Source of the DNA: Nocardioides sp. Root190
Lineage (GTDB): Bacteria; Actinomycetota; Actinomycetes; Propionibacteriales; Nocardioidaceae
DNA length: 64,000 nt
Assembly: GCF_001428565.1 (NCBI RefSeq)
Contig: NZ_LMIA01000001.1
Coordinates: 209,612-273,611, forward strand
Direction of reading: 5' to 3'
The first letter of the stretch is position 1; every line of letters starts with the position of its first letter. Shown piece by piece: positions 34,757 to 43,390 of the stretch. The position numbers and the translations under genes are program-made. The notes beneath the pieces are model-generated. The model was given only the letters and a program-made list of their open reading frames with translations, searched no databases and was not told the DNA's origin.

Positions 34757-34827
34757 TGACCGCTGTGACTGCTGAGGCGACAGGCGACGACACCGGGCGC
34801 GCACCTGCCCCGCCGTACGCTGGTCAC

Positions 34828-35670
34828 GTGAGACCCGTCGGGGCCGAGGAGGCCGCACTCGACCAGTGCGCCACCGGCCCGCTCGTCGTGCTCACCGGCG
34901 CGGGACTGTCGACGGATTCCGGCATCCCGGACTACCGCGGCCCCGGAGCACCGGTGCGGATGCCGATGACCTTCCAGGAGTTCGTCTCGGGTCCGGGCGC
35001 GCAGCAGCGGTACTGGGCCCGCAGCCATCTCGGCTGGTCCCGGATGCGCCGCGCCGACCCCAACGCCGGCCACCTCGCCGTCGCGGCGCTCGGCGCGGGA
35101 CTGGTCATCACCCAGAACGTCGACGGACTCCACGAAGCCGTCCGCACTCCCCACCTCCTGGCCCTGCACGGACGCATCGCCGACGTCGTGTGCCTGACCT
35201 GCCGTCGTACGACATCCCGGGCCGCGTTGCAGGAGCGACTCGAAGCGGCCAACCCCGGCTGGGCCCGGCGCCACGTCCACGTCGAGGCGCGTCCCGACGG
35301 CGATGTCGACCTCGAGGACACCGCCGACTTCGTCGTTCCGTCCTGCTCCGACTGCGCCGGACCGCTCAAGCCGGACGTGGTGTTCTTCGGGGAGAGCGTT
35401 CCCAAGCCGCGGGTCGAGCGCTGCTACGCGGCCGTCGAGGCGCTCCCCGACACCGGCGGCACGCTGCTGGTCGCCGGGTCGAGCCTGACGGTGATGAGCG
35501 GGCTGCGCTTCGTGCGCCGCGCCGCCAAGCAGGGCACGCCGGTCGTGATCGTCAACCGGGGCATCACGCGGGGCGACGACCTCGCGTCGTACAAGGTCGA
35601 GGCCGGCACGAGCGAGTGGCTGACGGCGCTGCGGGACGCCCGACACCGGGCCGCCCACGCCGCCAGCTGA
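34828..35670 (+). CDS. cobB: Sir2 family NAD-dependent protein deacetylase
   Basis: The 280-residue protein has the sirtuin NAD motif GAGLSTDSGIPDYRG (about 24-38), TQNVDGLHE, the catalytic histidine in LALHGRIADVVC, and zinc cysteines in CLTC and CSDC, with VFFGESVP and GSSLTV in the Rossmann part. It removes acyl groups from lysines using NAD, for example activating acetyl-CoA synthetases. GTG at 34828 is chosen because homology begins within 20 residues. Confidence 0.9.
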   Translation: MRPVGAEEAALDQCATGPLVVLTGAGLSTDSGIPDYRGPGAPVRMPMTFQEFVSGPGAQQRYWARSHLGWSRMRRADPNAGHLAVAALGAGLVITQNVDGLHEAVRTPHLLALHGRIADVVCLTCRRTTSRAALQERLEAANPGWARRHVHVEARPDGDVDLEDTADFVVPSCSDCAGPLKPDVVFFGESVPKPRVERCYAAVEALPDTGGTLLVAGSSLTVMSGLRFVRRAAKQGTPVVIVNRGITRGDDLASYKVEAGTSEWLTALRDARHRAAHAAS

Positions 35671-35751
35671 CCTCACCGATTGGGCAGGAACTGCAGGTCC
35701 GAGGCCCGAATTGTTGCGGTTTGGTCCCAAACCGCAGAAGTCTTGGTGAGG
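35671..35751. terminator. Nested inverted repeats between sir2 and ideR
   Basis: Outer arms CCTCACC (35671-35677) and GGTGAGG (35745-35751) enclose an inner hairpin TGCGGTTT (35715-35722)/AAACCGCA (35729-35736). It lies between convergent genes and probably serves as a two-way terminator. Confidence 0.55.
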
Positions 35752-35764
35752 TCTTGCCGAGAAC

Positions 35765-36451
35765 TCAGAGCCTCTTCACGAAGATGTGATCAGCCGCCTC
35801 GGGGAAGATCTCGGCCGTCTCGCCACCGGACCCGACGAGCACGCCGTCCGCAGTCGCCTGGATGGTGATGGTCTTGTCCGGCAGCGCGCCGACCCGACGC
35901 ATGGCGCTCATCAGCGCCTCGTCCTTCTGCATCTCCTCGGAGATGCGGCGGACCAGGGCGCGGGTGCTGTCGGTCGTGGCCGCCTTGGAGAGGGGCTCGA
36001 CGTCGGTCATGAAGTTCTCGCCGATCTTCTCCTCGCCGAGTTCCTCCAGACCGGGGATCGGGTTGCCGTAGGGCGACTCGGTGGGGTGGTCCAGCAGCTC
36101 CAGCAGGCGGCGCTCGACCGTCTCCGACATGACGTGCTCCCAGCGGCACGCCTCCTCGTGGACGAGCTCCCAGTCCAGACCGATCACGTCGGTCAGGAGG
36201 CGCTCGGCGAGGCGGTGCTTGCGCATCACGCGGGTCGCGAGGCGGTGGCCGTCGTCGGTCAGCTCGAGGTGGCGGTCGCCCTCGACGGTCAGGAGGCCGT
36301 CGCGCTCCATCCGGGCCACGGTCTGCGACACCGTCGGTCCACTCTGGTGCAGGCGCTCGGCGATGCGGGCCCGCAGCGGGACGATGCCCTCCTCGATCAA
36401 CTCGTAGATCGTGCGGAGGTACATCTCTGTGGTGTCGATGAGATCGCTCAC
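35765..36451 (-). CDS. ideR: Iron-dependent repressor IdeR/DtxR
   Basis: The 228-residue protein keeps every metal ligand of DtxR at the same numbers: M10, C102, E105 and H106 (site 2) and H79, E83 and H98 (site 1). It also has the HTH region [21 protein letters not shown] and a C-terminal SH3-like domain. It represses iron uptake and storage genes with ferrous iron. GTG at 36451 is chosen because it puts these residues at the DtxR positions. It is a core gene unrelated to its neighbours. Confidence 0.95.
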   Translation of the reverse strand: MSDLIDTTEMYLRTIYELIEEGIVPLRARIAERLHQSGPTVSQTVARMERDGLLTVEGDRHLELTDDGHRLATRVMRKHRLAERLLTDVIGLDWELVHEEACRWEHVMSETVERRLLELLDHPTESPYGNPIPGLEELGEEKIGENFMTDVEPLSKAATTDSTRALVRRISEEMQKDEALMSAMRRVGALPDKTITIQATADGVLVGSGGETAEIFPEAADHIFVKRL

Positions 36452-36534
36452 GGACCCATTGTGTCCCATCGGCCGTAGCCACGGCACGCCCGGAGCGCGC
36501 GCCGGACGCTGGAGCGGGCTGGCAGGCTGGCCGG

Positions 36535-37239
36535 GTGACCTCCTTGACCGTGCCCCGCCGATTCAACGGCCCACCCCGCTCCGGCAACGGCGGGTGGGTC
36601 TCCGGCGCCCTCGCCGCCCGGTTGCCGAACCAGGCGATCGGGCGTGCGGTCACCGTCACGCTCCGGATGCCGCCTCCCCTGGAGGTGCCGATGCCGGTCA
36701 CCGAGACCGCCGGCGGCGCGACGCTGAGCCACGACGGTCGCACGGTCGCGGACGCGGTCCACGCCGAGAAGGCCCTCACCCCCGTCGCCCCCGTGCCGGT
36801 CGCCGAGGCCGCCCTGGCGGAGGCGTCGTACGCCGGCCACCGCGCCCATCCGTTCCCCGGCTGCTTCGTCTGCGGCACCGACCGGAGGCCTGGCGACGGC
36901 CTGCGGATCTTCGCCGGCCCGGTGGGTCCCGCGGCCGATCGCCGGGTCGCGGCCACCTGGACGCCGTACGAGAGCACCGTCCCCCTCGTCTGGGCCGCGC
37001 TCGACTGCAGCGGTGGCTGGTCCAGCGACCTCGAGGGACGGCCCTCGGTGCTGGGCCGGATCACCCTCCAGGTGCACACCCTGCCGCGCACGTCCGAGCG
37101 CTACGTCGTCGTGGGTGAGGAGCGTCGCATCGATGGACGCAAGACCTTCACGGCTGCCACGCTGTACGGACCGCGCGACGAGGTGGTCGCCACGGCCGAG
37201 CACGTGTGGATCGCCATCGACCCGGAGGAGTTCCGATGA
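36535..37239 (+). CDS. Thioesterase-superfamily-like conserved protein
   Basis: The 234-residue protein from GTG at 36535 has [19 protein letters not shown] near the start and a central CFVCGTDR segment; the layout suggests a double hot-dog acyl-CoA thioesterase-like fold. No catalytic residues are certain. The TGA stop overlaps the glucosidase ATG, so both are cotranscribed although their functions seem unrelated. Confidence 0.55.
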   Translation: MTSLTVPRRFNGPPRSGNGGWVSGALAARLPNQAIGRAVTVTLRMPPPLEVPMPVTETAGGATLSHDGRTVADAVHAEKALTPVAPVPVAEAALAEASYAGHRAHPFPGCFVCGTDRRPGDGLRIFAGPVGPAADRRVAATWTPYESTVPLVWAALDCSGGWSSDLEGRPSVLGRITLQVHTLPRTSERYVVVGEERRIDGRKTFTAATLYGPRDEVVATAEHVWIAIDPEEFR

Positions 37240-38822
37240 CCACCTCGCCCACCCCCTGGTGGTACGACGCCGTCGTCTACCAGGTCTACGTCCGCAGCTT
37301 CGCCGACGGCCTGCCCTCCCCGGGCGACGGCATCGGGGACCTGCCCGGCATCACCTCGCGCCTGCCCCACCTCCGTGAGCTCGGGGTGGACGCGCTGTGG
37401 ATCACGCCGTTCTACACCTCGCCCCAGAAGGACCACGGGTACGACGTCGCGGACTACTCCGACGTGGACCCGTTGTTCGGCCAGCTCGCCGACTTCGACA
37501 CCCTGCTGGTGACGGCCCACTCGCTGGACCTGCGGGTGATCGTCGACCTGGTGCCGAACCACACCTCGGACCAGCACGCCTGGTTCCGGGCCGCCCTCGC
37601 GGCCGCCCCCGGCTCGCCGGAGCGGGCGCGCTACCTCTTCCGCGAGGGCCGCGGCGCCGACGGCAGCGAGCCGCCCAACAACTGGATGTCGATCTTCGGC
37701 GGCCCCGCGTGGACCCGGCTGCCCGACGGCTCCTGGTACCTCCACCTCTTCGACAGCACCCAGCCCGACCTCGACTGGCGCAACCCGGAGGTCGGCGACA
37801 TGTTCGAGGGCGTCCTGCGCTCCTGGCTGGACCGCGGCGTCGACGGCTTCCGGGTCGACGTGGCGCACGGGTTGTACAAGGAGGAGTCGCTGCGCGACCA
37901 GGTGCTCCCGGAGAAGTCCGCGGGCAAGCAGGCCGAGTCGATGGTCGAGCGGGTCGTGCGCGACGAGCCGATGTGGGAGCAGCCGGAGGTCCACGACGTC
38001 TACCGGCGCTGGCGCCGCGTGCTCGACTCCTACGACGGCGACCGGATGGCGGTCGCCGAGGCGTGGACCCAGACGGCGGAGTCGATGGCGGAGTTCATCC
38101 GCCCCGACGAGCTGCACCAGGCCTTCAACTTCGGCTGGCTGAGCACCCCGTGGTCGGCAGCGGACTTCGCCGAGGTGATCACCGGCTCGATCGCCGCGGT
38201 CTCCGCGGCCGCCGCGGCCCCGACCTGGGTGCTCTCCAACCACGACGTCGTGCGCCACCCCACGCGGTACGGCGGCGGACCGTCCGGCCTCGCCCGCGCC
38301 CGTGCGGCGACCCTCGCCATGCTCGCGCTCCCCGGCTCCGCCTACCTCTACCAGGGCGAGGAGCTCGGCCTGGAGCAGGTCGAGGTGCCACCCGAGGCAC
38401 GCCAGGACCCGTCATGGTTCCGGACCGGCGAGCCGGGTCGCGACGGCTGCCGGGTTCCGCTGCCGTGGTCGGGCACCGCGCCGCCGTACGGCTTCGGCGG
38501 AGCGGACGGCACCCAGCCGTGGATCCCGCAGCCCGAGGGCTGGGGCGACCTGACGGTCGAGGCCCAGGCGGCTGACCCGGACTCGACGCTGGCGTTCTAC
38601 CGCCGCGCCCTGGCCACCCGTCGCGAGGTCTTCCGCGGCGCCGACGACACCACGGTGGCCGAGTCCGACGGCGACGTGCTCGTCGTACGCCGCGCCGGCA
38701 TCACCGTCGTCCTCAACGCAGGGACCTATCCCGCGGCGTTGCCCGAGGGCGAGGTCCTGATCAGCAGCGGACCGCTGCCCGGCGACGTACTCCCGCCGGA
38801 CACGGCCGCCTGGATCCGCTGA
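37236..38822 (+). CDS. GH13 family alpha-glucosidase
   Basis: The 528-residue enzyme has the four GH13 signature regions: DLVPNHTSDQH, GFRVDVAHGL with nucleophile D208, VAEAWT with acid/base E275, and SNHDVVRH with D337. The sequence around PNNWMSIFGGPAWTR and WRNPEV fits intracellular oligosaccharide-splitting alpha-glucosidases (GH13_30-like) that act on maltose- or isomaltose-type bonds. No signal peptide. The overlap with the upstream gene fixes the start. Confidence 0.88.
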   Translation: MTTSPTPWWYDAVVYQVYVRSFADGLPSPGDGIGDLPGITSRLPHLRELGVDALWITPFYTSPQKDHGYDVADYSDVDPLFGQLADFDTLLVTAHSLDLRVIVDLVPNHTSDQHAWFRAALAAAPGSPERARYLFREGRGADGSEPPNNWMSIFGGPAWTRLPDGSWYLHLFDSTQPDLDWRNPEVGDMFEGVLRSWLDRGVDGFRVDVAHGLYKEESLRDQVLPEKSAGKQAESMVERVVRDEPMWEQPEVHDVYRRWRRVLDSYDGDRMAVAEAWTQTAESMAEFIRPDELHQAFNFGWLSTPWSAADFAEVITGSIAAVSAAAAAPTWVLSNHDVVRHPTRYGGGPSGLARARAATLAMLALPGSAYLYQGEELGLEQVEVPPEARQDPSWFRTGEPGRDGCRVPLPWSGTAPPYGFGGADGTQPWIPQPEGWGDLTVEAQAADPDSTLAFYRRALATRREVFRGADDTTVAESDGDVLVVRRAGITVVLNAGTYPAALPEGEVLISSGPLPGDVLPPDTAAWIR

Positions 38823-38827
38823 GCGAC

Positions 38828-38891
38828 GGTAGTCCCTGACCAAAAGCACCCCGACACGCCGTGCGGACGGTGCTTTTGACCCGGGACTACC
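38828..38891. terminator. Two-part inverted repeat between convergent genes
   Basis: Outer arms GGTAGTCCC (38828-38836)/GGGACTACC (38883-38891) and inner arms CAAAAGCACC (38841-38850)/GGTGCTTTTG (38869-38878) form an interrupted long stem between glucosidase and marR. The inner arm supplies a TTTT run in both directions, so it fits a two-way terminator. Confidence 0.75.
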
Positions 38892-38919
38892 GCAGCCGAT
38901 GCATCGCGAGTGGGTCGCG

Positions 38920-39387
38920 TCAGCGGTCCGACTCAGTCCCCAGCGCGTCGTTGTAGCGGCGCAGGGAGGCGGCGAAGCCGGCGAGGTCGTCCGCGGACCA
39001 GTCCCCCAGTCGCTCGGCCAGCTGGAGGCGGCGCTGGTCGGCGACCTCCTCGAGCCGGCGAAGCGCCTCCGCGCTGACCGTGAGCAAGGTGGCCCGGCCG
39101 TCGGCCGGGTCCGGCGAGCGGTCGAGCAGGCCGAGGTCGATCAGGTGCTGGACCTGACGGCTGATCGCGCCCTTGTCGATGTCGAACACGGTGCCCACCA
39201 CCGAGGCCCGCACCGGTCCGTGGTCGCGGACGTAGCCCAGCATCAGGTACGACGCCGGGAGCAGGTCGGCATGGACGGCCCGGGCCCGCTCACCGAGCAC
39301 CCTCCGCACCCGCCGGAGCAGGACCGCCATCTCGCCCTCCAGCTCGCGCAGGCCGTCGGCACGGGACAGGACGGTGTCGGCGTTCAT
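38920..39387 (-). CDS. MarR-family regulator of the adjacent efflux pump
   Basis: The 155-residue MarR protein has a wHTH (DIDKGAISRQVQHLIDLGLLDRSPDPADGRATLLTVS, about 75-115). It overlaps the MFS gene by four bases and follows it. The perfect inverted repeat at 40987-41013 before the MFS gene is its likely operator; typical family behaviour is repression relieved by the exported compound. Confidence 0.87.
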   Translation of the reverse strand: MNADTVLSRADGLRELEGEMAVLLRRVRRVLGERARAVHADLLPASYLMLGYVRDHGPVRASVVGTVFDIDKGAISRQVQHLIDLGLLDRSPDPADGRATLLTVSAEALRRLEEVADQRRLQLAERLGDWSADDLAGFAASLRRYNDALGTESDR

Positions 39388-40985
39388 CGGGCCGACTCCA
39401 GCTCGTCCTCCGTCGACGGCTGGACGGCCGGGCCGTTGCTGGTGCGCAGCGGGACCTCCTTGATGAACAGGATGCAGAGGAAGGCGACGATCGTGAACGG
39501 GACCGACACGGCGAACAGGTGTCCGACGGCGTCACCGAACGAGTTCTCGTAGAGCGACCTGATCGGCAGCGGCAGGCTGGCGAGGTCAGGGATGTCGCCG
39601 GTCGAGTGCTGCATGTCGGCGAGCTGCTCGGGGGTGACCTTCCCGGCCTTCACCAGGCTCATGACACCGTCCTTCACGCTGCCCGTGACCTGGTGGGCGA
39701 GCACCGCACCGAGTGCGGCGACACCGGCGGAGCCACCGATCGAACGGAACATCGCGACGACCGAGCTGGCGGCGCCGAGGTCCTCGGGCGCGGTGTTGTT
39801 CTGCACCGACAGGACGAGGTTCTGCATGGTCGCGCCGAGGCCGACCCCGACGATCGCCATGAAGAGCCCGACGACCCACAGGTTGGTGTGCGCGTCGATG
39901 GTGCCCAGCAGGGTGATGCCGACGATGACCAGGGCCATGCCGCCGACGAGCCAGCGCTTCCACAGACCGGTCGTGCTGATCATCCGGCCGCTGACGATGC
40001 TGGAGACCAGCAGGCCGCCGACCATGGAGATCGACATGAGGCCGGCCTCGGTGGGGCTCATGCCGCGAGCGAGCTGGAAGTACTGGCTGAGGTAGACCGT
40101 CGCGCCGAACATGGCCACACCGATCATCACCGACGCCGCAGTCGCGAGCGCCGTCGTACGGTCACGGAACAGGCGCAGCGGGATGACCGGCTCAGTGGCG
40201 ACCCGGGCCTCGACCCACAGGGCCGCGCCGATCAGGACGATGCTGCCGCCGACGAGGGCGAAGGACGTGGCGGAGATCCAGTCGAAGTTGGTGCCGGCCA
40301 GGCTCACCCAGACCAGGATCAGGCTGATGCCCGCCATGATCAGGGTCGCGCCGACGTAGTCGATCTTGACCTGGCGCTTGACCACCGGCAGGTGCAGCGT
40401 CTTCTGCAGGACGACGAAGGCGATCGCCGCGACCGGCAGGACCATGATGAAGCAGCCGCGCCAGCCGAGCGGGCTGTCGACGACCAGGCCGCCGAGCAGC
40501 GGGCCGCTCACGGTGGCGGTCGCGAAGACCGCGCCGATGTAGCCGCTGTAGCGACCGCGCTCACGCGGGGAGACCATCGAGGCGATGACGACCTGGACGA
40601 GGGCGGTCAGGCCGCCGACACCGAGGCCCTGGATCGCGCGGGCACCGATGAGCACGCTCATGCTGGGCGCCACGGCGGCGATCACGGAGCCGATGGAGAA
40701 GATGATGAGGGCCGCCTGGACGAGCAGCTTCTTGCTGAACAGGTCAGCGAGCTTGCCCCAGATCGGGGTGGTCGCGGTCATCGTGAGCAGGGTGGCGACG
40801 ACGACCCAGGTGTAGCCGGTCTGGCTTCCGTTCAGGTCGGTCACGATCGCGGGAAGGGCGTTGCTGACCACGGTGCTGGAGAGCATGGCCACGAACATCG
40901 CCAGGAGCAGCCCGGTCAGGGCCTCCATGATCTCGCGGTGGGTCATCTGACCCGGTTCGGCTGTTGCCGGAGGAATGGTTGCCAT
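39384..40985 (-). CDS. DHA2-family MFS drug efflux transporter (EmrB/QacA type)
   Basis: The 533-residue protein has about 14 transmembrane helices and DHA2 motifs: LLAMFVAMLSSTVVSNALPAI in helix 1, TLLTMTATTPIWGKLADLF (motif A region) and GGLVVDSPLGWRGCFIMVLP (motif C region). It is a proton-driven exporter of hydrophobic compounds. The predicted promoter would start transcription at or next to the ATG (40985), suggesting a leaderless message. Confidence 0.9.
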   Translation of the reverse strand: MATIPPATAEPGQMTHREIMEALTGLLLAMFVAMLSSTVVSNALPAIVTDLNGSQTGYTWVVVATLLTMTATTPIWGKLADLFSKKLLVQAALIIFSIGSVIAAVAPSMSVLIGARAIQGLGVGGLTALVQVVIASMVSPRERGRYSGYIGAVFATATVSGPLLGGLVVDSPLGWRGCFIMVLPVAAIAFVVLQKTLHLPVVKRQVKIDYVGATLIMAGISLILVWVSLAGTNFDWISATSFALVGGSIVLIGAALWVEARVATEPVIPLRLFRDRTTALATAASVMIGVAMFGATVYLSQYFQLARGMSPTEAGLMSISMVGGLLVSSIVSGRMISTTGLWKRWLVGGMALVIVGITLLGTIDAHTNLWVVGLFMAIVGVGLGATMQNLVLSVQNNTAPEDLGAASSVVAMFRSIGGSAGVAALGAVLAHQVTGSVKDGVMSLVKAGKVTPEQLADMQHSTGDIPDLASLPLPIRSLYENSFGDAVGHLFAVSVPFTIVAFLCILFIKEVPLRTSNGPAVQPSTEDELESAR

Positions 40986-40986
40986 G

Positions 40987-41020
40987 CGTCAACCATATGC
41001 TGAATGGTTGACGTGGGCAA
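40987..41020 (-). promoter_or_regulatory. MFS promoter with perfect MarR-type operator
   Basis: CGTCAACCAT (40987-40996) and ATGGTTGACG (41004-41013) are perfect inverted arms with a seven-base spacer. A promoter on the minus strand, TTGCCC (41015-41020) and TATGGT (40992-40997) with a 17-base gap, overlaps it, so binding would block RNA polymerase. Confidence 0.75.
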
Positions 41021-41087
41021 CTTGTTGTGACGCGGGAGACACTTGCGCAAATGAGGTGCACCCAAGGCAGCACCCCGCAACCATGGC

Positions 41088-41981
41088 GTGGTGAGCGACC
41101 CTTCGGACGAGCATCCCGACTTCCGCGCAGCGCTCGAGGTGTTCAGCCGGGACCTCCGTCTCGCCGAGATCACTCACGCGCTGGGGCGCGAGCCCGACCG
41201 GGAACGCTCGCGCGATGTCGGTGACCCGCTGCTCCAGCCGGGCGCCCCACCCCGTAGCTCCGCGGCGTGGAGGCTCGAGCTGGAATTCGACCGCGTCGTC
41301 CACCGCGGCTGCCATGGTCTCTCGATGGCACTGCGCGACCTGGGCTACGACCTCGCCGATCGTGCGCACGAGCTGTCGGAGCGTGGATGCCATGTCTCTG
41401 TCTCCGTCGAGCAGCACCTCGACGCAGAGGATCCCGCGACCGACGGCATCCACATCGACGAGTTCGCCATTGCTTGGCTGGCGCGGGCAGGTGCGAGCCT
41501 CGACATCGACCAGTACCCCAAGGACGCCACGCTCACCGCAGCCGTCCGCGGGTGGGCCGGGGCCCGCATGTGGGACCTGCGCGAACTCAAGTGGGGAGCG
41601 CGCAAGTTGTCCCGGGCCATCCCGGCTCTGCGCCACCTCCTGCCCCTCGGCCCCGAGGAGGCCCGGCCCGTCGCGCGCGTCCGTCTGATCAACGAGCGCC
41701 TGCGGCACAGAGCCCTGGCCCTGCTGGAGGAGATCAGTGCCACCAGACAGCTGCCCGACGACACCAGCGAAGCAGACCGGGAGGACTGGCTCGCCCTGAC
41801 CGAGGCCACCCATCAGTACGCCGACATGCTCAGCGTGGTGGCGGCGAGGGGAGTTGTTGACTCGACGGATCTGCACCGGGCTCGGGAGTTCCGCATGGGC
41901 GCGCTCACCTCCGTCCGGCGATGGCCCGCTCAGTGGAGCCTGCTCACCGAGGCGGACGACCTCCTCGACTGCGCAACATGA
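41088..41981 (+). CDS. Hypothetical protein with DUF4279-like N-terminal region
   Basis: The 297-residue soluble protein has an N-terminal half resembling DUF4279 (ALEVFSRDLRLAEITHALGREPD, then SSAAWRLE and a later VSVEQHLD) and an alpha-helical C-terminal half of unknown type (about 160-297). The start may be either of two adjacent GTG codons (41088 or 41091); no clear ribosome site is seen. Convergent with the small minus-strand unit that follows. Function unknown. Confidence 0.6.
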   Translation: MVSDPSDEHPDFRAALEVFSRDLRLAEITHALGREPDRERSRDVGDPLLQPGAPPRSSAAWRLELEFDRVVHRGCHGLSMALRDLGYDLADRAHELSERGCHVSVSVEQHLDAEDPATDGIHIDEFAIAWLARAGASLDIDQYPKDATLTAAVRGWAGARMWDLRELKWGARKLSRAIPALRHLLPLGPEEARPVARVRLINERLRHRALALLEEISATRQLPDDTSEADREDWLALTEATHQYADMLSVVAARGVVDSTDLHRAREFRMGALTSVRRWPAQWSLLTEADDLLDCAT

Positions 41982-41994
41982 GGAACGGCGCACG

Positions 41995-42067
41995 AAAAAG
42001 CAGCGACCCGCAGGAGTGGCTCGGACGAGCCCCGTCCGGTGGATGGTCCGGACTCACCTGCGGGTCG
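41995..42067 (-). terminator. Intrinsic terminator of a minus-strand small transcription unit
   Basis: An 11-base-pair stem (42057-42067 with 42004-42014) is followed on the minus strand by CTGCTTTTT. The T-run orientation shows it ends minus-strand transcription, not the plus-strand gene that finishes at 41981. Confidence 0.75.
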
Positions 42068-42117
42068 GGTGGCTGCTGTTGGATTCGCGTCGCAGCCGGA
42101 GTTCCTACTGCGGGCTG

Positions 42118-42156
42118 CTAGCGAGCAGCCACCTCACGCATCCGATGAGAAATCAT
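42118..42156 (-). CDS. Twelve-residue ORF with a very strong ribosome binding site (leader-peptide-like)
   Basis: MISHRMREVAAR is preceded by AAAGGAGGTG, a ten-base match to the 16S rRNA 3' end, and followed by TAG and, about 50 bases later, an intrinsic terminator. A promoter-like TTGTGC-N17-TACCGT lies just upstream. The layout resembles an attenuator leader, but no gene follows the terminator on that strand, so it may be a free small mRNA or a regulatory RNA. Codon content gives no obvious amino-acid sensor. Confidence 0.4.
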   Translation of the reverse strand: MISHRMREVAAR

Positions 42157-42188
42157 TCTTCGGACCACCTCCTTTCCCGTGTGGGACA

Positions 42189-42217
42189 ACGGTAGATCGG
42201 CCTCGACCGGCGCACAA
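42189..42217 (-). promoter_or_regulatory. Candidate promoter of the 12-codon ORF
   Basis: On the minus strand TTGTGC (42212-42217) and TACCGT (42189-42194) are separated by 17 bases, with a start about 26 bases before the small ORF. Quality is moderate. Confidence 0.4.
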
Positions 42218-42411
42218 CGGCTTTTTCCCGGGAACCTTCCAGCGGAGGTTCGGAAAGGTCCGACTGCCCGCTGTGACCAACCCGACCCTTCCGTCCGGGA
42301 ATGTCTAGCGAACCAGTGGCCTTAAGGTCGACAACTCCGCGGACGACCTTCGCGGCCCCCACCGCGCGCGACCGACCGTCGCGCCCTCCAGACAAGGAAG
42401 ACAGGAAGCCG

Positions 42412-43380
42412 ATGTCGGACCAGACCCCACTCATCGAGGCGCCGAAGTCCCGCCTCCCCCTGCTCGCAACGATCGGCGTGGTCGTCCTCGCGCTGATCGG
42501 CGTGGCGATCTTCTTCATCGCCCGCGGCGGCGACGACGCCCCGCGCGCGACCGGCAAGGACGCCAGCACGGAGCTGTCCGCGGACGACCCGGTGAAGGTC
42601 GTGCTCGGCACGGTCGGCGCCAGCGACCCCTACTGGGAGACGTTCAAGCAGAGCGCGAAGGACGCCGGCATCGAGCTGGAGATCAAGGACTTCGCGTCGT
42701 ACCCGCTGCCGAACCCGGCGCTGGCGGCCGACGAGCTCGACGCCAACCAGTTCCAGCACATCGTCTACCTCGCCGAGTACAACGTCGCCAACGACGACGA
42801 TCTCGTCCCGCTCGGCTCGACGGCGATCTACCCGCTCGGCCTCTACTCCCAGGAGTACGACGACGTGGCCGACATCCCCGACGGCGAGACCGTGATCGTG
42901 CCCGACGACGACTCCAACCAGGCCCGGGGCCTGCTCGTGCTCCAGTCGGCCGGCCTGATCGAGCTGAAGGACGGCGGCTCGATCTTCTCGACCGTCGCCG
43001 ACGTGGACACCGCGACGTCGCGGGTGAAGGTCAAGGCCCTGCAGGCCGACCTGACCGCCACCTCGCTGCCCGACGTGGCCGCGGCGATCGTCAACAACGA
43101 CTTCGTCGAGGACGCCGGTCTCACCTTCGCCGACGCGATCGCGGTCGACGACCCGAGCGACCCGAAGGCGATCCCGTACGTCAACATCTTCGCCGTCCGC
43201 GCCGAGGACAAGGACAACGCCGTCCTGACCCGGCTCGTCGAGGTCTACCAGCAGACCCAGGCCGTCCTCGACGGCGTCGACGAGGCGTCCGGCGACACGG
43301 CGGAGTTCGTCACGATCAGCCAGGCCGACCTCGAGGCCAGCCTGCGCGACGTCGAGGCGCAGATCCGCGACCAGAAGTGA
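42412..43380 (+). CDS. metQ: MetQ/NlpA-type ABC substrate-binding protein
   Basis: The 322-residue protein is of the NlpA family, which binds methionine (landmarks VVLGTVGASDPYWETFKQSAKDAGIELEIKDFASYPLPNPALA, the ELDANQFQHIVYL segment and a late AIPYVNIFAVR). Unlike usual MetQ lipoproteins it has no lipobox cysteine; a transmembrane helix (about residues 15-37) anchors it. It is first of the metQNI operon. Substrate (methionine or another amino acid) is assumed from the family. Confidence 0.88.
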   Translation: MSDQTPLIEAPKSRLPLLATIGVVVLALIGVAIFFIARGGDDAPRATGKDASTELSADDPVKVVLGTVGASDPYWETFKQSAKDAGIELEIKDFASYPLPNPALAADELDANQFQHIVYLAEYNVANDDDLVPLGSTAIYPLGLYSQEYDDVADIPDGETVIVPDDDSNQARGLLVLQSAGLIELKDGGSIFSTVADVDTATSRVKVKALQADLTATSLPDVAAAIVNNDFVEDAGLTFADAIAVDDPSDPKAIPYVNIFAVRAEDKDNAVLTRLVEVYQQTQAVLDGVDEASGDTAEFVTISQADLEASLRDVEAQIRDQK

Positions 43381-43390
43381 CGGTCCAGAA

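Noticed and set aside
42001..42411. Possible SAM or other riboswitch upstream of the metQNI operon
   Set aside because: I could not find S-box or SAM-II/IV features; the conspicuous hairpin here has its T-run on the opposite strand and belongs to the small minus-strand unit.
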